Under the pieces are notes generated by a model. That model did not search any database. It saw only the letters and a program-made list of their open reading frames with translations, and was not told the origin of the DNA. Source: Elephas maximus indicus (taxonomy: Eukaryota > Chordata > Mammalia > Proboscidea > Elephantidae). Taken from it: a DNA stretch of 64,000 nucleotides. The stretch is taken from NCBI RefSeq assembly GCF_024166365.1, contig NC_064822.1:101862823-101926822 (forward strand). The letters run 5' to 3'. Position numbers and translations under genes: made by a program. The first letter of the stretch is position 1. Each line of letters starts with the position of its first letter. Below are positions 22,240 through 33,736 of this stretch, piece after piece.

Positions 22240-22845
22240 CAATCAAATAAATGTATCTTTATTGCACTATTTATCTAACACCATGAAGGATGTGGCATTA
22301 CCCAGTAAGTTTTATCAGTGTAGCTTCTTCACTCTGGTCTGAAATGATGAAACTAGCTGAATAATCCTCAAGACTAACTTTACTTTGTGCTTTACAAATA
22401 ATTGCTGTTTTATTCTTTCTTCTAGACCTCTTTAAAAAAAAAAGAACATTAATGCTTTTCTTTAAAATAACTCACTTTGCTCCTGATAAGTTAACAAAGT
22501 CTATTTTCTGAGAACATTAATCAATGAAGGTTTTTGTTTTGTTTTTCCTTTTCCCCTGAACGGAACCATGTTAGCCATATCATGTCTGGGCCAGCTGGGA
22601 AATTATTAGTGGTCCTAAAGGATATTTTGAACATAAGCTCTGAAAAACAATCCTACTTTCTCTGGCACACTGAGGAACCAAAATGCCTTACCACATTTCC
22701 TGTCAACCACTTAAAAAGAGACCATTTGGTTGTATCTTTAAAAAAACCAAACACAATTTCTGTCCTGTTGTTTATTTTCCAGACTACACACAAAGTTAAA
22801 TATGGAGAGAGTGAATTACCACAGCACACAAATACAGGCACAAAA
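22240..22845 (-). other. AMIGO2: AMIGO2 3' UTR (inferred)
   Basis: AT-rich, repeat-free sequence from the AMIGO2 stop codon to just past the first canonical AATAAA on the minus strand. The extent is inferred from the polyadenylation signal; alternative distal sites cannot be excluded. A 113-codon ORF on the opposite strand here is judged incidental. Confidence 0.55.
22258..22263 (-). promoter_or_regulatory. AMIGO2: Candidate AMIGO2 polyadenylation signal
   Basis: TTTATT on the plus strand reads AATAAA on the minus strand, about 590 bases downstream of the stop codon. Cleavage would be expected 10-30 bases further, near 22230-22248. Confidence 0.6.
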
Positions 22846-24411
22846 CTAAGTGGACGCCACAAAGGGTGTGTCTGAAAACACAGAGTTGACGGAATCTGAG
22901 TCGGATTTCACTCTTGTGGACTTTAAGATGCCCTCAGCTATCACTGTCTCGCTGGGAAAGAGCCGGACTTTCCCATTCTGCCCTGATGCCGTATCCTTCA
23001 GGGGTTCCAAAAACACCACTCTTTTCCCGGCACCTGCCTTCCGTTCGTCAGCTGGGGCATCACTAGCAGGATCAGGGTTTAGAGTAGATGAATGGACATT
23101 GCTTTGGTTTAGCATATTTTTCTGTCTCTTGGTTTTACACTTGCAGGGACACGGTGTCAGATACAGGTACAAAAGTACCAAAACGATACTGGCCACACAG
23201 GCAGCTAGAGTGGTGAAAGCCGTGTTAAATGCCTCATGAGCATGGGATCTGTTTACAGTGAAATTGTTCACATTGATGGTGATATCCACAGTTTCATTTA
23301 ACAGTCGTTGCCTATTCACTGCAATACAAGAATAGACTCCAGCGTCCTCAAATCGAGGACTTTCTATAACTAGACTTCCATTGTGAAACACATGAAAGTT
23401 TTCCATCTCTTTATCGGGCTCCAGCAGTCTGTTATCTGGACCCACCCAAACGAAATCAGTATTTGCACTACCAGTCTTGCTGTCACAGTGGACAATCAAC
23501 CTTTCCCCGACCTGAGCCTCATGAATAAAGCCAAGGGCACGAAAGGAACCATTGATGATGCTGTCAGAGCAATTCATAAAGCTGTCTTGCAGCAGAAGCA
23601 CCTGATGAGATGGCCTAGAGTCAGGCCCCAGACGGCAGGTATAATCATTCTTAAAATCCATCACTGAGCTAAAGTGCCTACGATACCAAAAGATCAGCAA
23701 TGAGTAGAGGGAACAGTCACAGATAAATGGGTTTCCATGAAGGTAGATGCCTCTCAGCTGTTTTCCTGGCACTAAATTCATATGGTGCATTGGCATAGAA
23801 GGGATCCGGTTATAAGAAACATCTAAAAACATCAGTTCTGCCAGTTTGAATCTTCCAACATACAAATCCATGGGAAACTGCGTGAGAAAGTTTCTACTTA
23901 AGTAGAGTTTTTGCAAATGGGAGAGCCCTCCGAACGCAGAAGGATCAAGATACGAAATGTGGTTGTTGTAAAGCAGGAGCACTTCCAGAACCTTCAACTC
24001 TTGGAACACTGCACTTTTCAAGGTCTTCAGCTTATTGGATGATAAATCAAGACACTTCAAATTTGGAGTGGTGGAAAAACTGCCTGTGGAAATGCTGGTG
24101 ATGTTGTTATGACGAATAATTAGGGTATTCAATTTTACAAAAGATACTGGAATCCACTCAGAATCCAGAAGCCCAATTCTGTTATAACTCAGGTCCAGTC
24201 TCTTAATCAGTCTGAAAAGGTTTCCAGGCACCTTGGACAGGTTTTTGTTGGTGCAGCTCACAATGTCTGTGGCACAGATGCAAGCGGTAGGGCACATCCC
24301 CGAGGCGCCACCGCTCACAGTCGCCGTGATAACCAACAAACACAGCAGTTCCCTGCCGCTCGGTCTGACAACTCCAAGCTGGGTGGGCAGTGTGTGTAAA
24401 CGTAAAGACAT
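22846..24411 (-). CDS. AMIGO2: AMIGO2, amphoterin-induced protein 2
   Basis: Type I membrane adhesion protein of the AMIGO family (AMIGO1-3), known for homophilic and heterophilic cell adhesion, neurite outgrowth and neuronal survival. The 521-residue protein reads without interruption in one exon; the human protein, as I recall, has 522. Visible in order: signal peptide about 1-39; LRRNT cysteines C40, C44, C46, C53; leucine-rich repeats about 65-225 (LDLSYNRIG, LYNNHISYLDPSAF); LRRCT with C231, C233, C259, C281; an Ig domain with C309 and C362 in DAGVYSC; a hydrophobic helix about 397-418; and a cytoplasmic tail ending DTPFVAST. N-X-S/T sites include N103, N280, N287, N344, N372, N383 and N387. 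The start at 24411 (MSLRLHTL) matches the family start. An in-frame ATG at 24489 would add 26 residues but lies upstream of a splice acceptor at 24475, so it is probably intronic. Residues in the LRR and tail look strongly conserved, and there is no sign of decay. Confidence 0.97.
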   Translation of the reverse strand: MSLRLHTLPTQLGVVRPSGRELLCLLVITATVSGGASGMCPTACICATDIVSCTNKNLSKVPGNLFRLIKRLDLSYNRIGLLDSEWIPVSFVKLNTLIIRHNNITSISTGSFSTTPNLKCLDLSSNKLKTLKSAVFQELKVLEVLLLYNNHISYLDPSAFGGLSHLQKLYLSRNFLTQFPMDLYVGRFKLAELMFLDVSYNRIPSMPMHHMNLVPGKQLRGIYLHGNPFICDCSLYSLLIFWYRRHFSSVMDFKNDYTCRLGPDSRPSHQVLLLQDSFMNCSDSIINGSFRALGFIHEAQVGERLIVHCDSKTGSANTDFVWVGPDNRLLEPDKEMENFHVFHNGSLVIESPRFEDAGVYSCIAVNRQRLLNETVDITINVNNFTVNRSHAHEAFNTAFTTLAACVASIVLVLLYLYLTPCPCKCKTKRQKNMLNQSNVHSSTLNPDPASDAPADERKAGAGKRVVFLEPLKDTASGQNGKVRLFPSETVIAEGILKSTRVKSDSDSVNSVFSDTPFVAST

Positions 24412-24474
24412 TATGGTTACCTCTGAGTCTCCTCCGGACGCTCTTTCCACCAGCTCAGCCTCCCACCAGTGAGC

Positions 24475-24866
24475 CTGGTAAACAATCAATATTTAAGAGG
24501 GGGGAAAAGAGCAGAAGTTAACTAACACTAGTTAACCCTTAAGAGTCATAACTTGCTTAGCCTACCTGCTAATAACTTGTGAAATGGAGGTTTTATCTCA
24601 CACTGGGGAGCAATATTTTGCTTTTTTTATGTTAAAAATAATTTTTCCTGGGTTACTCCTGCTTACAGATATTTACAGCCACATTCTATCAATACAACTG
24701 TTTCACAATCAGAACCTCAATTTTTTTTTTTAAGTTGCATTCAGCGTTGTTTTTAAACTCCCTCCTCCAACAGACACAAAAATACACAAACGTATTTTTT
24801 TTTTTTTTTTTATCCTATAAACAAACGGAAATACTGAGCAAGCCACCCGTCCAGAAAACAACTCAC
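24475..24866 (-). other. AMIGO2: Probable AMIGO2 5' UTR intron
   Basis: On the minus strand, TTTACCAG ends at 24475 after a pyrimidine-rich tract (cttctgctcttttcccccct), a good acceptor 63 bases before the start codon. A matching donor, CTCA/GTGAGT, starts at 24866. Together they define a 392-bp intron joining a CpG-island exon to the coding exon. The acceptor is convincing; the donor is one of two candidates (the other is at about 24885). Confidence 0.55.
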
Positions 24867-24879
24867 TGAGCTGGGAAGC

Positions 24880-25700
24880 CTCACGGGCTCCGGGGATAGG
24901 CCGCCGACGGTGGTGTATTCTAAAGGTCTGTGTGTCTGTCACTCTTGCATCCTCCGGGTTCCTTTCCCTATTGCACCCAGCTGGCGGCAGCCTCTCGCTG
25001 GCTCTCAACTTTGCGGAGTTTCAAGCAGCCGCGGCGTTAGCGGCGGCGGCGGCAGCAACCCCGAGCTCAGGAAACCTCTCCGCCGGCTCCGGTTGGCTCT
25101 CCCGGGCTCTTTCCAGAGCACGGCTGAAGGTACCGCCTCGGCACTCCGGCCGGCGAGCGCCCGCGCGGGGGGCGCCCCGCTCCCAGAGCCGGGCTCGAGG
25201 GGCGGGGGCGCGGGGAGTGGGTCGGGACCGGCCCCTCCTCTCCGCGCTCCGGAGGCTGCAGGACTGGGGGTTTGCCCCGCGCCGCCGTCGGGGTTTCAGC
25301 TCCGCGCGCCTCTGCCCTGAGCTTGGCCCCCGGGGCGAGTGCCGGGCGGTGAGGTCAGTCCCGCCCCTGCGCGCCCGCCCTCCTGCGGGAGTCAGTTCTG
25401 AGGCTGCTCGCGGGCACCGACTGGGTGCGCGGCGGGGCCGCGCGGCGCGAGGAGGGGGCTGCGGCACAGCCAATCCGCGCCGCGGCCAGAGGCCACCCCA
25501 TCCCACCCTGAGGCCCCAGCGCCGCTGCCCGGCCGCCTCCTCCCTCTCCTCCTGGCACCCGGACAGCGGGGGTACGGGCGGGGTCTGGGGTCCACACCCA
25601 AGGCCGGAGCTCGAGCTGAGGAGAAGCTCGGTTCTCCTCTCCCGGGGTCAGAACGCATCCACTTCTGCCAGTTGCGTCCTTTTGTCCAGCCCTGGACGGG
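24880..25700. promoter_or_regulatory. CpG island, probable bidirectional promoter
   Basis: Dense CpG and GC-rich sequence in an otherwise AT-rich window. It contains a GC box (GGGGCGGGGGCG at 25199-25210) and a CCAAT box at 25470-25474 on the plus strand. No TATA box was noticed. It lies immediately 5' of AMIGO2. In human and mouse, PCED1B starts head-to-head with AMIGO2 at this position, so a shared CpG-island promoter is likely. The long plus-strand ORF here (24932-25882, Arg/Pro/Ala-rich) is a GC-composition artefact. Confidence 0.85.
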
Positions 25701-26786
25701 GTGGGGGGAGACTTACAAGGGGGCGGAAGCACTCAGCTCTGGAGGGAGGGGTCGTGCCCCCGGTGACCCACTTTGTCGCAACTGTGCAGGTCATGTGTCT
25801 TTTCCCAGCCAGACCCCTCAGTCCCCCGACCTCTTACAGCTTTGCTTTGGGGCAACCGCCAAGGGGACTTTATCGGCTATGAGAATATGTCTTATGTCTG
25901 TAGGTTTTAGTTTGTTTTAAAGATTTGCAAAATAAAGATAGAAGCAGCCTTTTATCTCCGCCCGTATTTGGAAGAGGAGATGGGATGGGGGAGAAGTCGG
26001 GGACATTTACTTTTGAGCGACCCGGGTATCTGCTTTAGAGAAGCTACAGGAAAGGCGCAGCTGGGACACCCCGCACCTCCCTGGGAAAGTTCTCTCTCTT
26101 TCCTAACTGAGGAGGCGGCACCAAGGTCGGTGCCCAATTCGAGAAGGAGAGCAGGAAGGAAGGCTTGGAGCTGACCTTCCGGCTGGTATGCAAAGATACA
26201 GGTATTAAGCTTAAAGAACAAACATACAAAATCCCAGAGCCAGACCGTTTTCTGCAAATGCGCCTCGCTTGGGATTGGTACAGATCCTAGATGGGACGTC
26301 TGCGCCGAGGCTTCTTCGGAAGTCCCTTGGGAGAGGCCAAGCGTGCGCCCGACTCAGGCGTGCTTTGGTGTGGAGGCATGGCAAGGGGCGAGCCCCAGCG
26401 GACAAGGCCGTGCAGAAACGAAGCTGATGAGCTTTTGAATTAAAAATTCATTTTCGTTTAATTCTAAGATCACTTTTAACGATGACATTTGACTGAGCCA
26501 AATGACCCATTTGGCCTTTATATCTAGATTAAAAGAAATAAATTACTGCCCTGACAGGAGATGCTAACCAAAGCAAAAGGAATAGGGAGACTGAAAAGCA
26601 GACCACATTGAGAGAGCAATTGGAGGCAGGGAGCAAAACTTGTATTGCTTAAGAGCTGTGACAACAACCACGCACACATGCCCAACCTTTAGTTGAGTGA
26701 AAGTTGGTCCCTACATTGTTCCTGTGATCTACTTGGGCCAGTGTCTTCTTTAAGTAGAATTGTGCGAATTGTTAGCCACCCAATTT
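25701..26786 (+). other. Presumed start of PCED1B intron 1
   Basis: Flank of the CpG island on the PCED1B side by synteny. GC content falls towards the right. No recognised repeat and no coding sequence; exon 1 boundaries cannot be read. Confidence 0.4.
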
Positions 26787-26945
26787 ATGGAACCCTGGTG
26801 GTGCAGTGGTTAAGAGCTTGGCTGCCAACCAAAAGGTTGGCAGTTTGAATTCACCAGCCACTCCTTGGAAACCCTATGGAGCAGTTCTCCTCTGTCCTAA
26901 AGGGTCCTAAAGTGTTGACTCCACCGCAACAGATTTAGTTTTGGG
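26787..26945 (+). mobile_element. AfroSINE, first of three in tandem
   Basis: Short-type plus-strand SINE: 'aaccctggtggtgcagtgg', 'ccaaaaggttggcagtttg', with a degraded tail (gactccaccgcaac). Confidence 0.9.
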
Positions 26946-26954
26946 GTGGTACAA

Positions 26955-27151
26955 TAAGGCGTCTTGTGGCACAACGGTGAAGGGCTCGGCTGCTGACCTT
27001 TCTAACTGAAAGTTGGGCAGTTGAACTCACCGGGAGCTCCACAGGAGAATTCCGTGAAGATTATGGTTTTGGAAACCTTATGGGCAGTTCTATTCTATCC
27101 TATAGGGTCTCTGAGTAGGAATCCACCCCACTGAAATGGGTTTTGGTTTGG
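26955..27151 (+). mobile_element. AfroSINE, second of three in tandem
   Basis: Plus-strand SINE with a rearranged head: 'ggctgctgacctttctaac', 'ctgaaagttgggcagttg', 'tctatcctatagggtctctg'. Confidence 0.85.
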
Positions 27152-27290
27152 TGACACAACGGCTGGTTAAGAGTTCAACTGCTAACTGAAAGGTTGGTGT
27201 TTGGAACCCAAGAGCAGCCCCACAGGAGAAAGACCTGGCATCTGCTTCTGGGTCAGTGTGAGCTGGAATCCACTTCACTGCACCCAACTA
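27152..27290 (+). mobile_element. AfroSINE, third of three in tandem
   Basis: Plus-strand SINE: 'acggctggttaagagttcaa', 'gaaaggttggtgtttggaac', ending 'gctggaatccacttcactgc', with an internal deletion of the central body. Confidence 0.82.
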
Positions 27291-28039
27291 CAACTTTATG
27301 GCATAAATCCGGAATAGTTCTAGTAAATCAAGATATTTTCAGGTGAGAGCAACTTGATTCTTATTTGTTCCAGTTTCATGACAAGTTGGATTGTATCATG
27401 TGTAGAATATAGCCTGAAATGCTTCTTGGAAACATTTCCTGCTTGTGAGCTCCCAAGGGAGAACACAGGCTGAGATTTTCTAATGTTAGACCACACTTCC
27501 CCGGGGTTCTCAAACACGTCATCCCAGGGCCTTCATTTTTACAGGATTAGAATGGTGAACACAGAGAAATGGAATTAAAATTTTTCAAAGGAATACTTTT
27601 TTAAATGACTAATAAATGGCCAGGGCTTGCACTATTTCCTGAATAATTTTCATCCCATTAAACAAACAAACATGAAGGTAGAAGGAAGACCTGCATATAA
27701 TACAAAAATAGTCTAAAAAGAATAAGTGACTAAAAAATGGAAACAGGGAGTTATATTATTATAGCTGTAGACATAGAAACATTATGGAAAGCTTACACAG
27801 CATATATAAACTAAATGCATTCAAAATCCACAGATAAGCGTACTTATCCATTTGAAGACCTGATTTTGGGGATTCGGTAGAGAGGGTTTGCTGAGTATGG
27901 GGTGTGTTTACTTAGCTTGGAGACAGAAAGATAAGTGTTGACTTTAATAGTGGTATAAAATATGATCTTATTTTGTGGGGCACAATGTTTCTAGCATCTT
28001 TTTAGCATCTCTTCATCTTCTCTACTTTCTAACAGATGC
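27291..28039. other. No recognised feature
   Basis: Single-copy-looking sequence within the presumed PCED1B intron; no supported ORF. Confidence 0.4.
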
Positions 28040-28175
28040 TCTCTGTCTGCTAGAAGGTAAATTCCACAAGGGCACAGATTTTATCTGTCGTGATCACTAC
28101 TCTATTCCCAGCTTCTAGAACGCTGCCTGACATTTGGATGGCATTCAATAAGTATTTGATGAATGCACTGATTAC
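28040..28175 (+). repeat. L2 LINE 3' end
   Basis: 'gctagaaggtaaattccaca', 'gaacgctgcctgacatttgg' and 'cattcaataagtatttgatg' match the L2 3' end, plus strand. Confidence 0.7.
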
Positions 28176-28389
28176 TGGAGAGTCTATTCTTTGTGTGTAA
28201 GATATGACTTACCCCATCTGAGTCTGGGATTGCTGGTTGACATCCTGCTCTCTGCATTTCAGAAAGCTTGTCTGGAATATAGGGTTAGAGAGGGAAAGAA
28301 GAGCTCTGCAAACATATTCGAACCCTGGATCTAGTAGTGCCTGAAGGCCACCGTACCCTTGTCTTCCTTTTTCAGTACAATTCTCCACT

Positions 28390-28406
28390 CCCCATTTGTT
28401 TTCTTT
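28390..28406. repeat. L1 target-site duplication, left
   Basis: CCCCATTTGTTTTCTTT, identical to 35972-35988. It marks the left edge of the L1 insertion. Confidence 0.95.
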
Positions 28407-29408
28407 TTTTTCATAATTTTTATTGTGCCTTAAGTGAAAGTTTACAAATCCAGTCAGTCTCTCACACAAAAACCCATACACACCTTGCTACACATTCCCA
28501 ATTACTCTCTCCCTAATGAGACAGCCCGCTCTCTCCCTCCACTGACTCTTTTCATGTCCATTTCGCCAGCTTCTAACCCCCTCCACCCTCTCATCTCCCC
28601 TCCAGGCAGGAGGTGCCAACATAGTCTCAAGTGTCCACCTGATACAAGTAGCTCACTCCTCACCAGCAACACTCTCCAACCCATTGTCCAGTCCAACCCA
28701 TGCCTGAAGAGTTGGCTTCTGGAATGGTTCCTGTTCTGGGTCAACAGAAGGTCTGGGGACCATGACCACCGGGGTCCTTCTAGTCTCAGACCATTAAGTC
28801 TGGTCTTATGAGAATTTGGGGTCTGCATCCCACTGCTCACCTGCTCCCTCAGGGGTTCTCTGTTGTGTTCCCTGTCAGGGCAGTCATCGGTTGTAGCCAG
28901 ACACCATCTAGTTCTTCTGGCCTCAGGATGATGTAGTCTCTGGTTCATGTGGCCCTTTCTGTCTCTTGGGCTTCTAATCGCCTTGTATTCTTGGTGTTCT
29001 TCATTCTCCTTTGATCCAGTTGGGTTGAGACCAACTGATGCATCTTAGATGGTTGCTTGCTAGCATTTAAGACCCCAGACACCAGTCTTCAAAGTGGGAT
29101 GCAGAATGTTTTCTTAATGGATTTTATTACGCCAATTGACTTAGATGTCCCCTGAAACCATGATCCCCAGACCCCTGCCCCTGCTACACTGGCCTTCGAA
29201 GCATTCAGTTTATTCAGGAACTTCTTTGCTTTTGGTTTAGTCCAATTGTGCTGACCTCCCCTGTATTGTGTGCTGTCTTTCCCTTCACCTAAAGTAGTTC
29301 TTATCTACTATATAATTAGTGAATGCCCCTCTCCCACCCCGCCTCCCTCCCCCCTCTCGTAACCACAAAAGAATGTTTTCTTCTCTATTTAAACTATTTC
29401 TCAAGTGC

Positions 29409-32400
29409 TTATACTAGTGGTCTTATACAATATTTGTCCTTTTGCAACTGACTAATTTCACTCAGCATAATGCCTTCCAGGTTCCTCCATGTTATGAAAT
29501 GTTTCACAGATGCCTCACTGTTCCTTATTGATGTGTAGTATTCCATTGTGTGAATATACCATAATTTATTTATCCATTCATCTGTTGATGGGCACCTTGG
29601 TTGCTTCCATGTTTTTGCTATTGTAAACAGTGCTGCAATAAACATGGGTGTGCATGTATCTGTTCGTGTAAAGGCTCTTACTTCTCTAGGATATATTCCA
29701 AGGAGTGGGATTGCTGGATCCTATGGTAGTTCTATTTCTAGCTTTTCAAGGAAGCACCAAATTGATTTCCAAAGTGGTTGTACCATTTGACATTCCCACC
29801 AGCAGTGTAGAAGTGTTCCAATCTCTCCACAGCCTCTCCAACATTTATGATTTTGTGTTTTTTGGGTTAATGCCGGCCTTGTTGGAGTGAGATGAAATCT
29901 CATTGTAGTTTTGATCTGCATTTCTCTAATGGCTAATGATCGTGAACATTTCCTCATATATCTATTAGCTACCTGAATGTCTTCTTTAGTGAAGTGTCTA
30001 TTCGTATCTTTTGCCCATTTTTTAGTTGGGTTACTTGTCTTTTTGCAGTTGAGTTTTTGCAGTATCATGTAGATTTTAGAGATCAGGTGCTGATCAGATA
30101 TGTCATAGCTAAAAACTTTTTCCCAGTCTGTAGGTAGTCTTTTTACTCTTTTGGTGAAGTCTTTGGATGAGCATAGGTGTTTGATTTTTAGGAGCTCCCA
30201 GTTATCTAGTTTTTCTTCTATATTCTTTATAATGTTTTGTATACTGTTCATGCCATGAATTAGGGCTCCTAACGTTCTCCCTATTTTTTCTTCCATGATC
30301 TTTATTGTGTAAAATTTTATGTCTAGGTTTTTGATCCATTTTGAGTTAGTTTTTGTGCATGGAGTGAGGTATGGGTCTTGTTTCATTTTTTTGCAGATGG
30401 ATATCCAGTTATGCCAGCACCATTTGTTAAGAAGACTGTCTTTTCCCCTTTTTAACTGTTTTGGGGCCCTTGTCAAATATCAACTGCTCATATGTGGATG
30501 GATTTATGTCTGGATTCTCAATTCTGTTCCATTGGTCTATTTGTCTGTTCTTGTACCAGTACCAGGCTGTTTTGACTACTGTGGCGGTATAATAGGTTCT
30601 AAAATCAGGTAAAGTAAGGCCTCCCACTTTGTTCTTCTTTTTCAGTAATGCCTTAGTTATCCGGGGCCTCTTTCGCTTCCATATGAAGTTGGTGATTTGT
30701 TTCTCCGTCTCATTAAAGAATGTCCTTGGGATTTGGATTGGAATTACATTAAATCTATAGATTGCTCTTAGTAGAATAGACATTTTTATAATGTTAAGTC
30801 TTCCTATCCACGAGCAAGGTATGTTCTTCCACTTATGCAAGTCTCTTGGTTACTTGCAGATGTGTACTGTAGTTTTCTTTGTATAAGTCTTTTACATCTC
30901 TGGTAAGATTTATTCCTAAGTATTTTATCTTCTTGGGGGCTACTATAAATGGCATTGATTTGGTGATTTCCTCTTCTATGTTCTTTTTGTTGGTGTAGAG
31001 GAATCCAACTGATTTTTGTATGTTTATCTTGTATCCCGATACTCTGCTGAACTCTTCTGTTAGTTTCAGTAGTTTTCTGGAGGATTCCTCAGGGTTTTCT
31101 GTGTATAAGATCATATCATCTGTAAATAGAGATACTTTTACTTCTTCCTTGCCAATCTGGATGCCCTTTTTTCTTTATCTAGCCTAATTGCTCTGGCTAG
31201 GACTTCCAGCACAATATTGAATAAGAGTGGTGCTAAAGGGCATCCTTGTCTGGTTCCCGATCTCAGTGGGAATGTTTTCAGGCCCTCTCCATTTAGGGTG
31301 ATGTTGGCTGTTGGCTTTGTATAAATGCCCTGCATTATGTTGAGGAATTTTTTTTCTATTACTATTTTGCTGAGAGTTTTTATCATGAATGAGTGTTGAA
31401 CTTCGTCAAATGCCTTTTCTGCATCAATTGATAAAATCATGTGATTCTTGTCTTTTGTTTTATTTCTGTGGTGGATTACATTAATTGCTTTTCTAATGTT
31501 GAACCATCCCTGCATAGCTGATATGAATCCCACTTGGTCATGGTGAATTATTTTTTTGATATGTTGTTGAATTCTGTTGGCTAGAATTTTGTTGAGGATT
31601 TTTGCATCTGCATTCATGAGGGATATAGGTCTATAATTTTCTTTTCTTGTGGTGTCTTTACCTGGTTTTCGTATCAGGGATATGGTGGCTTCATAGAATG
31701 AGTTTGGTAGTATTCTATCCTTTTCTATGCTCTGAAATACCTTTAGTAGTAGTGGTGTTAACTCTTCTCTGAAAGTTTGGTAGAACTCTGCAGTGAAGCC
31801 ATCCGGACCAGGGCTTTTTTTTTGTTGGGAGTTTCTTGATTACCTTTTCAATCTCTTCTTTCATTATGGGTCTATTTAGTTGTTCTACTTTTGTTTGTGT
31901 TAGTTTAGGTAGGTAGTGTGTTTCTAGGAATTCAACCATTTCTTCTAGGTTTTCAAATTTGTTTGAATACAGTTTTTCATAGTAACCTGATATGATTCTT
32001 TTAATTTCAGTTGTGTCTGTTGTAATACCGCCCCTCTCATTTCTTATTCAGGTTATTTCCTTCCTGTCCTGTTTTTCTTTTGTCAGTTTGGCCAGTGGTT
32101 TATCAATTTTGTTGATTTTTTCAAAACACCAGCTTTTGGTCTTGTTAATTCTTTCAATTTTTTTTCTGTTTTTTTATTTCATTAAGTTCAGCTCTAATTT
32201 TTATTATTTGTTTTCTTCTGGTGCCTGTGGGTTTCTTCTTTTGGTCTCTTTCCATTTTTTCAAGTTGTAGGGATACTTCTTTGATTTTGGGCCTGTCTTC
32301 TTTTTGGATGTGTGCATTTATTGATATAAATTGGCCTCTGAGCACCGCTTTTGCTGTGTCCCAAAGGTTCTGTTAGGAAGTGTTTTCATTCTCATTGGAT

Positions 32401-33223
32401 TCTCTGAATTTCTTTATTCCCTCCTTAATATCTTCTATAATCCAGTCCTTTTTGAACAGGGTATTGTTCAGTTTCCAAGTGTTTGATTTCTTTTCCCTAC
32501 TTTTCCTGTTATTGATTTCCACTTTTATAGCCTTATGGTCATAGAAAATGCTTTGTAATATTTCAAAGTTTTGGATTCTGCTAAGGCTTGCTTTATGACC
32601 TAATATATGGTCTAGTCTAGAGAATGTTCCATGTGCACTCGAAAAGAAAGTATAGCTGGTTGCTGTTGGGTGGAGTGTTCTGTATATGTCTACGAGGTCA
32701 AGTTCGTTGATTGTGGCCTCTAGATCTTCTGTGTCTTTATTGAGCTTCTTTCTGGATGTCCTGTCCTTCACCTAAAGTGGTGTGTCGATGTCTCCTACTA
32801 TTATTGTGGAGCTGTCTATCTCACTTTTCAATGCTGTTAGAGTTTGTTTTATGTATCTTGCAGCCCTGTGATTGGGTGCATGAATATTTAATATTGTTAT
32901 ATCTTCTTGGTATATTGTCCCTTTAATCATTATATAGTGTCCTTCCTTATCCTTTCTGATGGATTTAACTTTAAAGTCTGTTTTGTCAGAAATTAGTATT
33001 GCCACTCCTGCTCTTTTTTGATTGTTGTTTGCTTGATATATTTTTTCCATCCTTTGAGTTTTAGTGTATTCGTGTCTCTAAGTCCAAGGTGTGTCTCTTG
33101 TAGGCAGCATATAGACGGATCTTGTTTTTGAATCCATTCTGCCACTCTCTGTCTCTTTATTGGTGCATTTAGTCCATTTACATTCAAGGTCATTATGGAT
33201 TGGTATGAATTTAGTGCTATCAT
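29409..33223 (-). pseudogene. L1 ORF2 (endonuclease-RT), broken
   Basis: About 3.8 kb, close to the usual L1 ORF2 length of roughly 1275 codons. In order: an APE-like endonuclease (33223-32400; LNVNGLNAPIKRQRVAEWIQ, CCLQETH, LNIHAPNH), reverse transcriptase (31617-30830; [27 protein letters not shown], then the catalytic block reading F-T-D-D at about 31122-31133, where FADD is usual), and a C-terminal part (30476-29409; WWECQMVQPLWKSIW, then KLWYIHTMEYYTSI). At least nine frame changes or stops split it. Confidence 0.93.
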
Positions 33224-33736
33224 TTTGATGTCTTTTTGTGTGCGTTGACAGTTTCTTTTTCCCAGTTGATTTTATGTGCTGAGTAGATTTTCTTTATATA
33301 TTGTCCTTTCCTCATATTTGTTGTTGTTGATTTTGTTTCTGCTGAGTCTGTATTTTTCCTTTGTACTTTATTTTGATGAGTAGGATAGTTTGTCTCCTTT
33401 GTGGTTACCTTATTATTTACCCCTATTTTCCAAAATTTAAAACTAACTTTTATTTCTTTGTATCGCCTTATCTTCCTCCCCATATAGAAGGTGTATGATT
33501 ACATTTCTTAGTCCCTCTTTATTATTTTAATGTTGTCTTCTTTTATATAATAACATTGCTGTTACCCTGTTTTGGGCTTTTTTTATTATTATCTTGCTTT
33601 GTCTTTTTGGATTTCCCCGTCTGGGTTGACTTCTGGCTGCTCTGCCCAGTGTTCTAGTCTTGGGTTGATACCTGATATTATTGATTTTCTAACCAAAGAA
33701 CTCCTTTTAGTATTTCTTGTAGTTTTGGTTTGGTTT

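Noticed and set aside
22534-22875. 113-codon plus-strand ORF at the AMIGO2 3' end
   Set aside because: Overlaps the AMIGO2 3' UTR and stop region antisense; no family resemblance.
22850-23239. 129-codon plus-strand ORF
   Set aside because: Antisense shadow of the AMIGO2 coding sequence.
24932-25882. 316-codon plus-strand ORF and several 80-160 codon ORFs on both strands in the CpG island
   Set aside because: Arg, Pro, Ala and Gly-rich translation in every frame, no domain resemblance, spans the promoter. A GC-composition artefact.
29721-30476. 251-codon minus-strand ORF as a host gene
   Set aside because: It is the C-terminal part of L1 ORF2 in the broken full-length L1.
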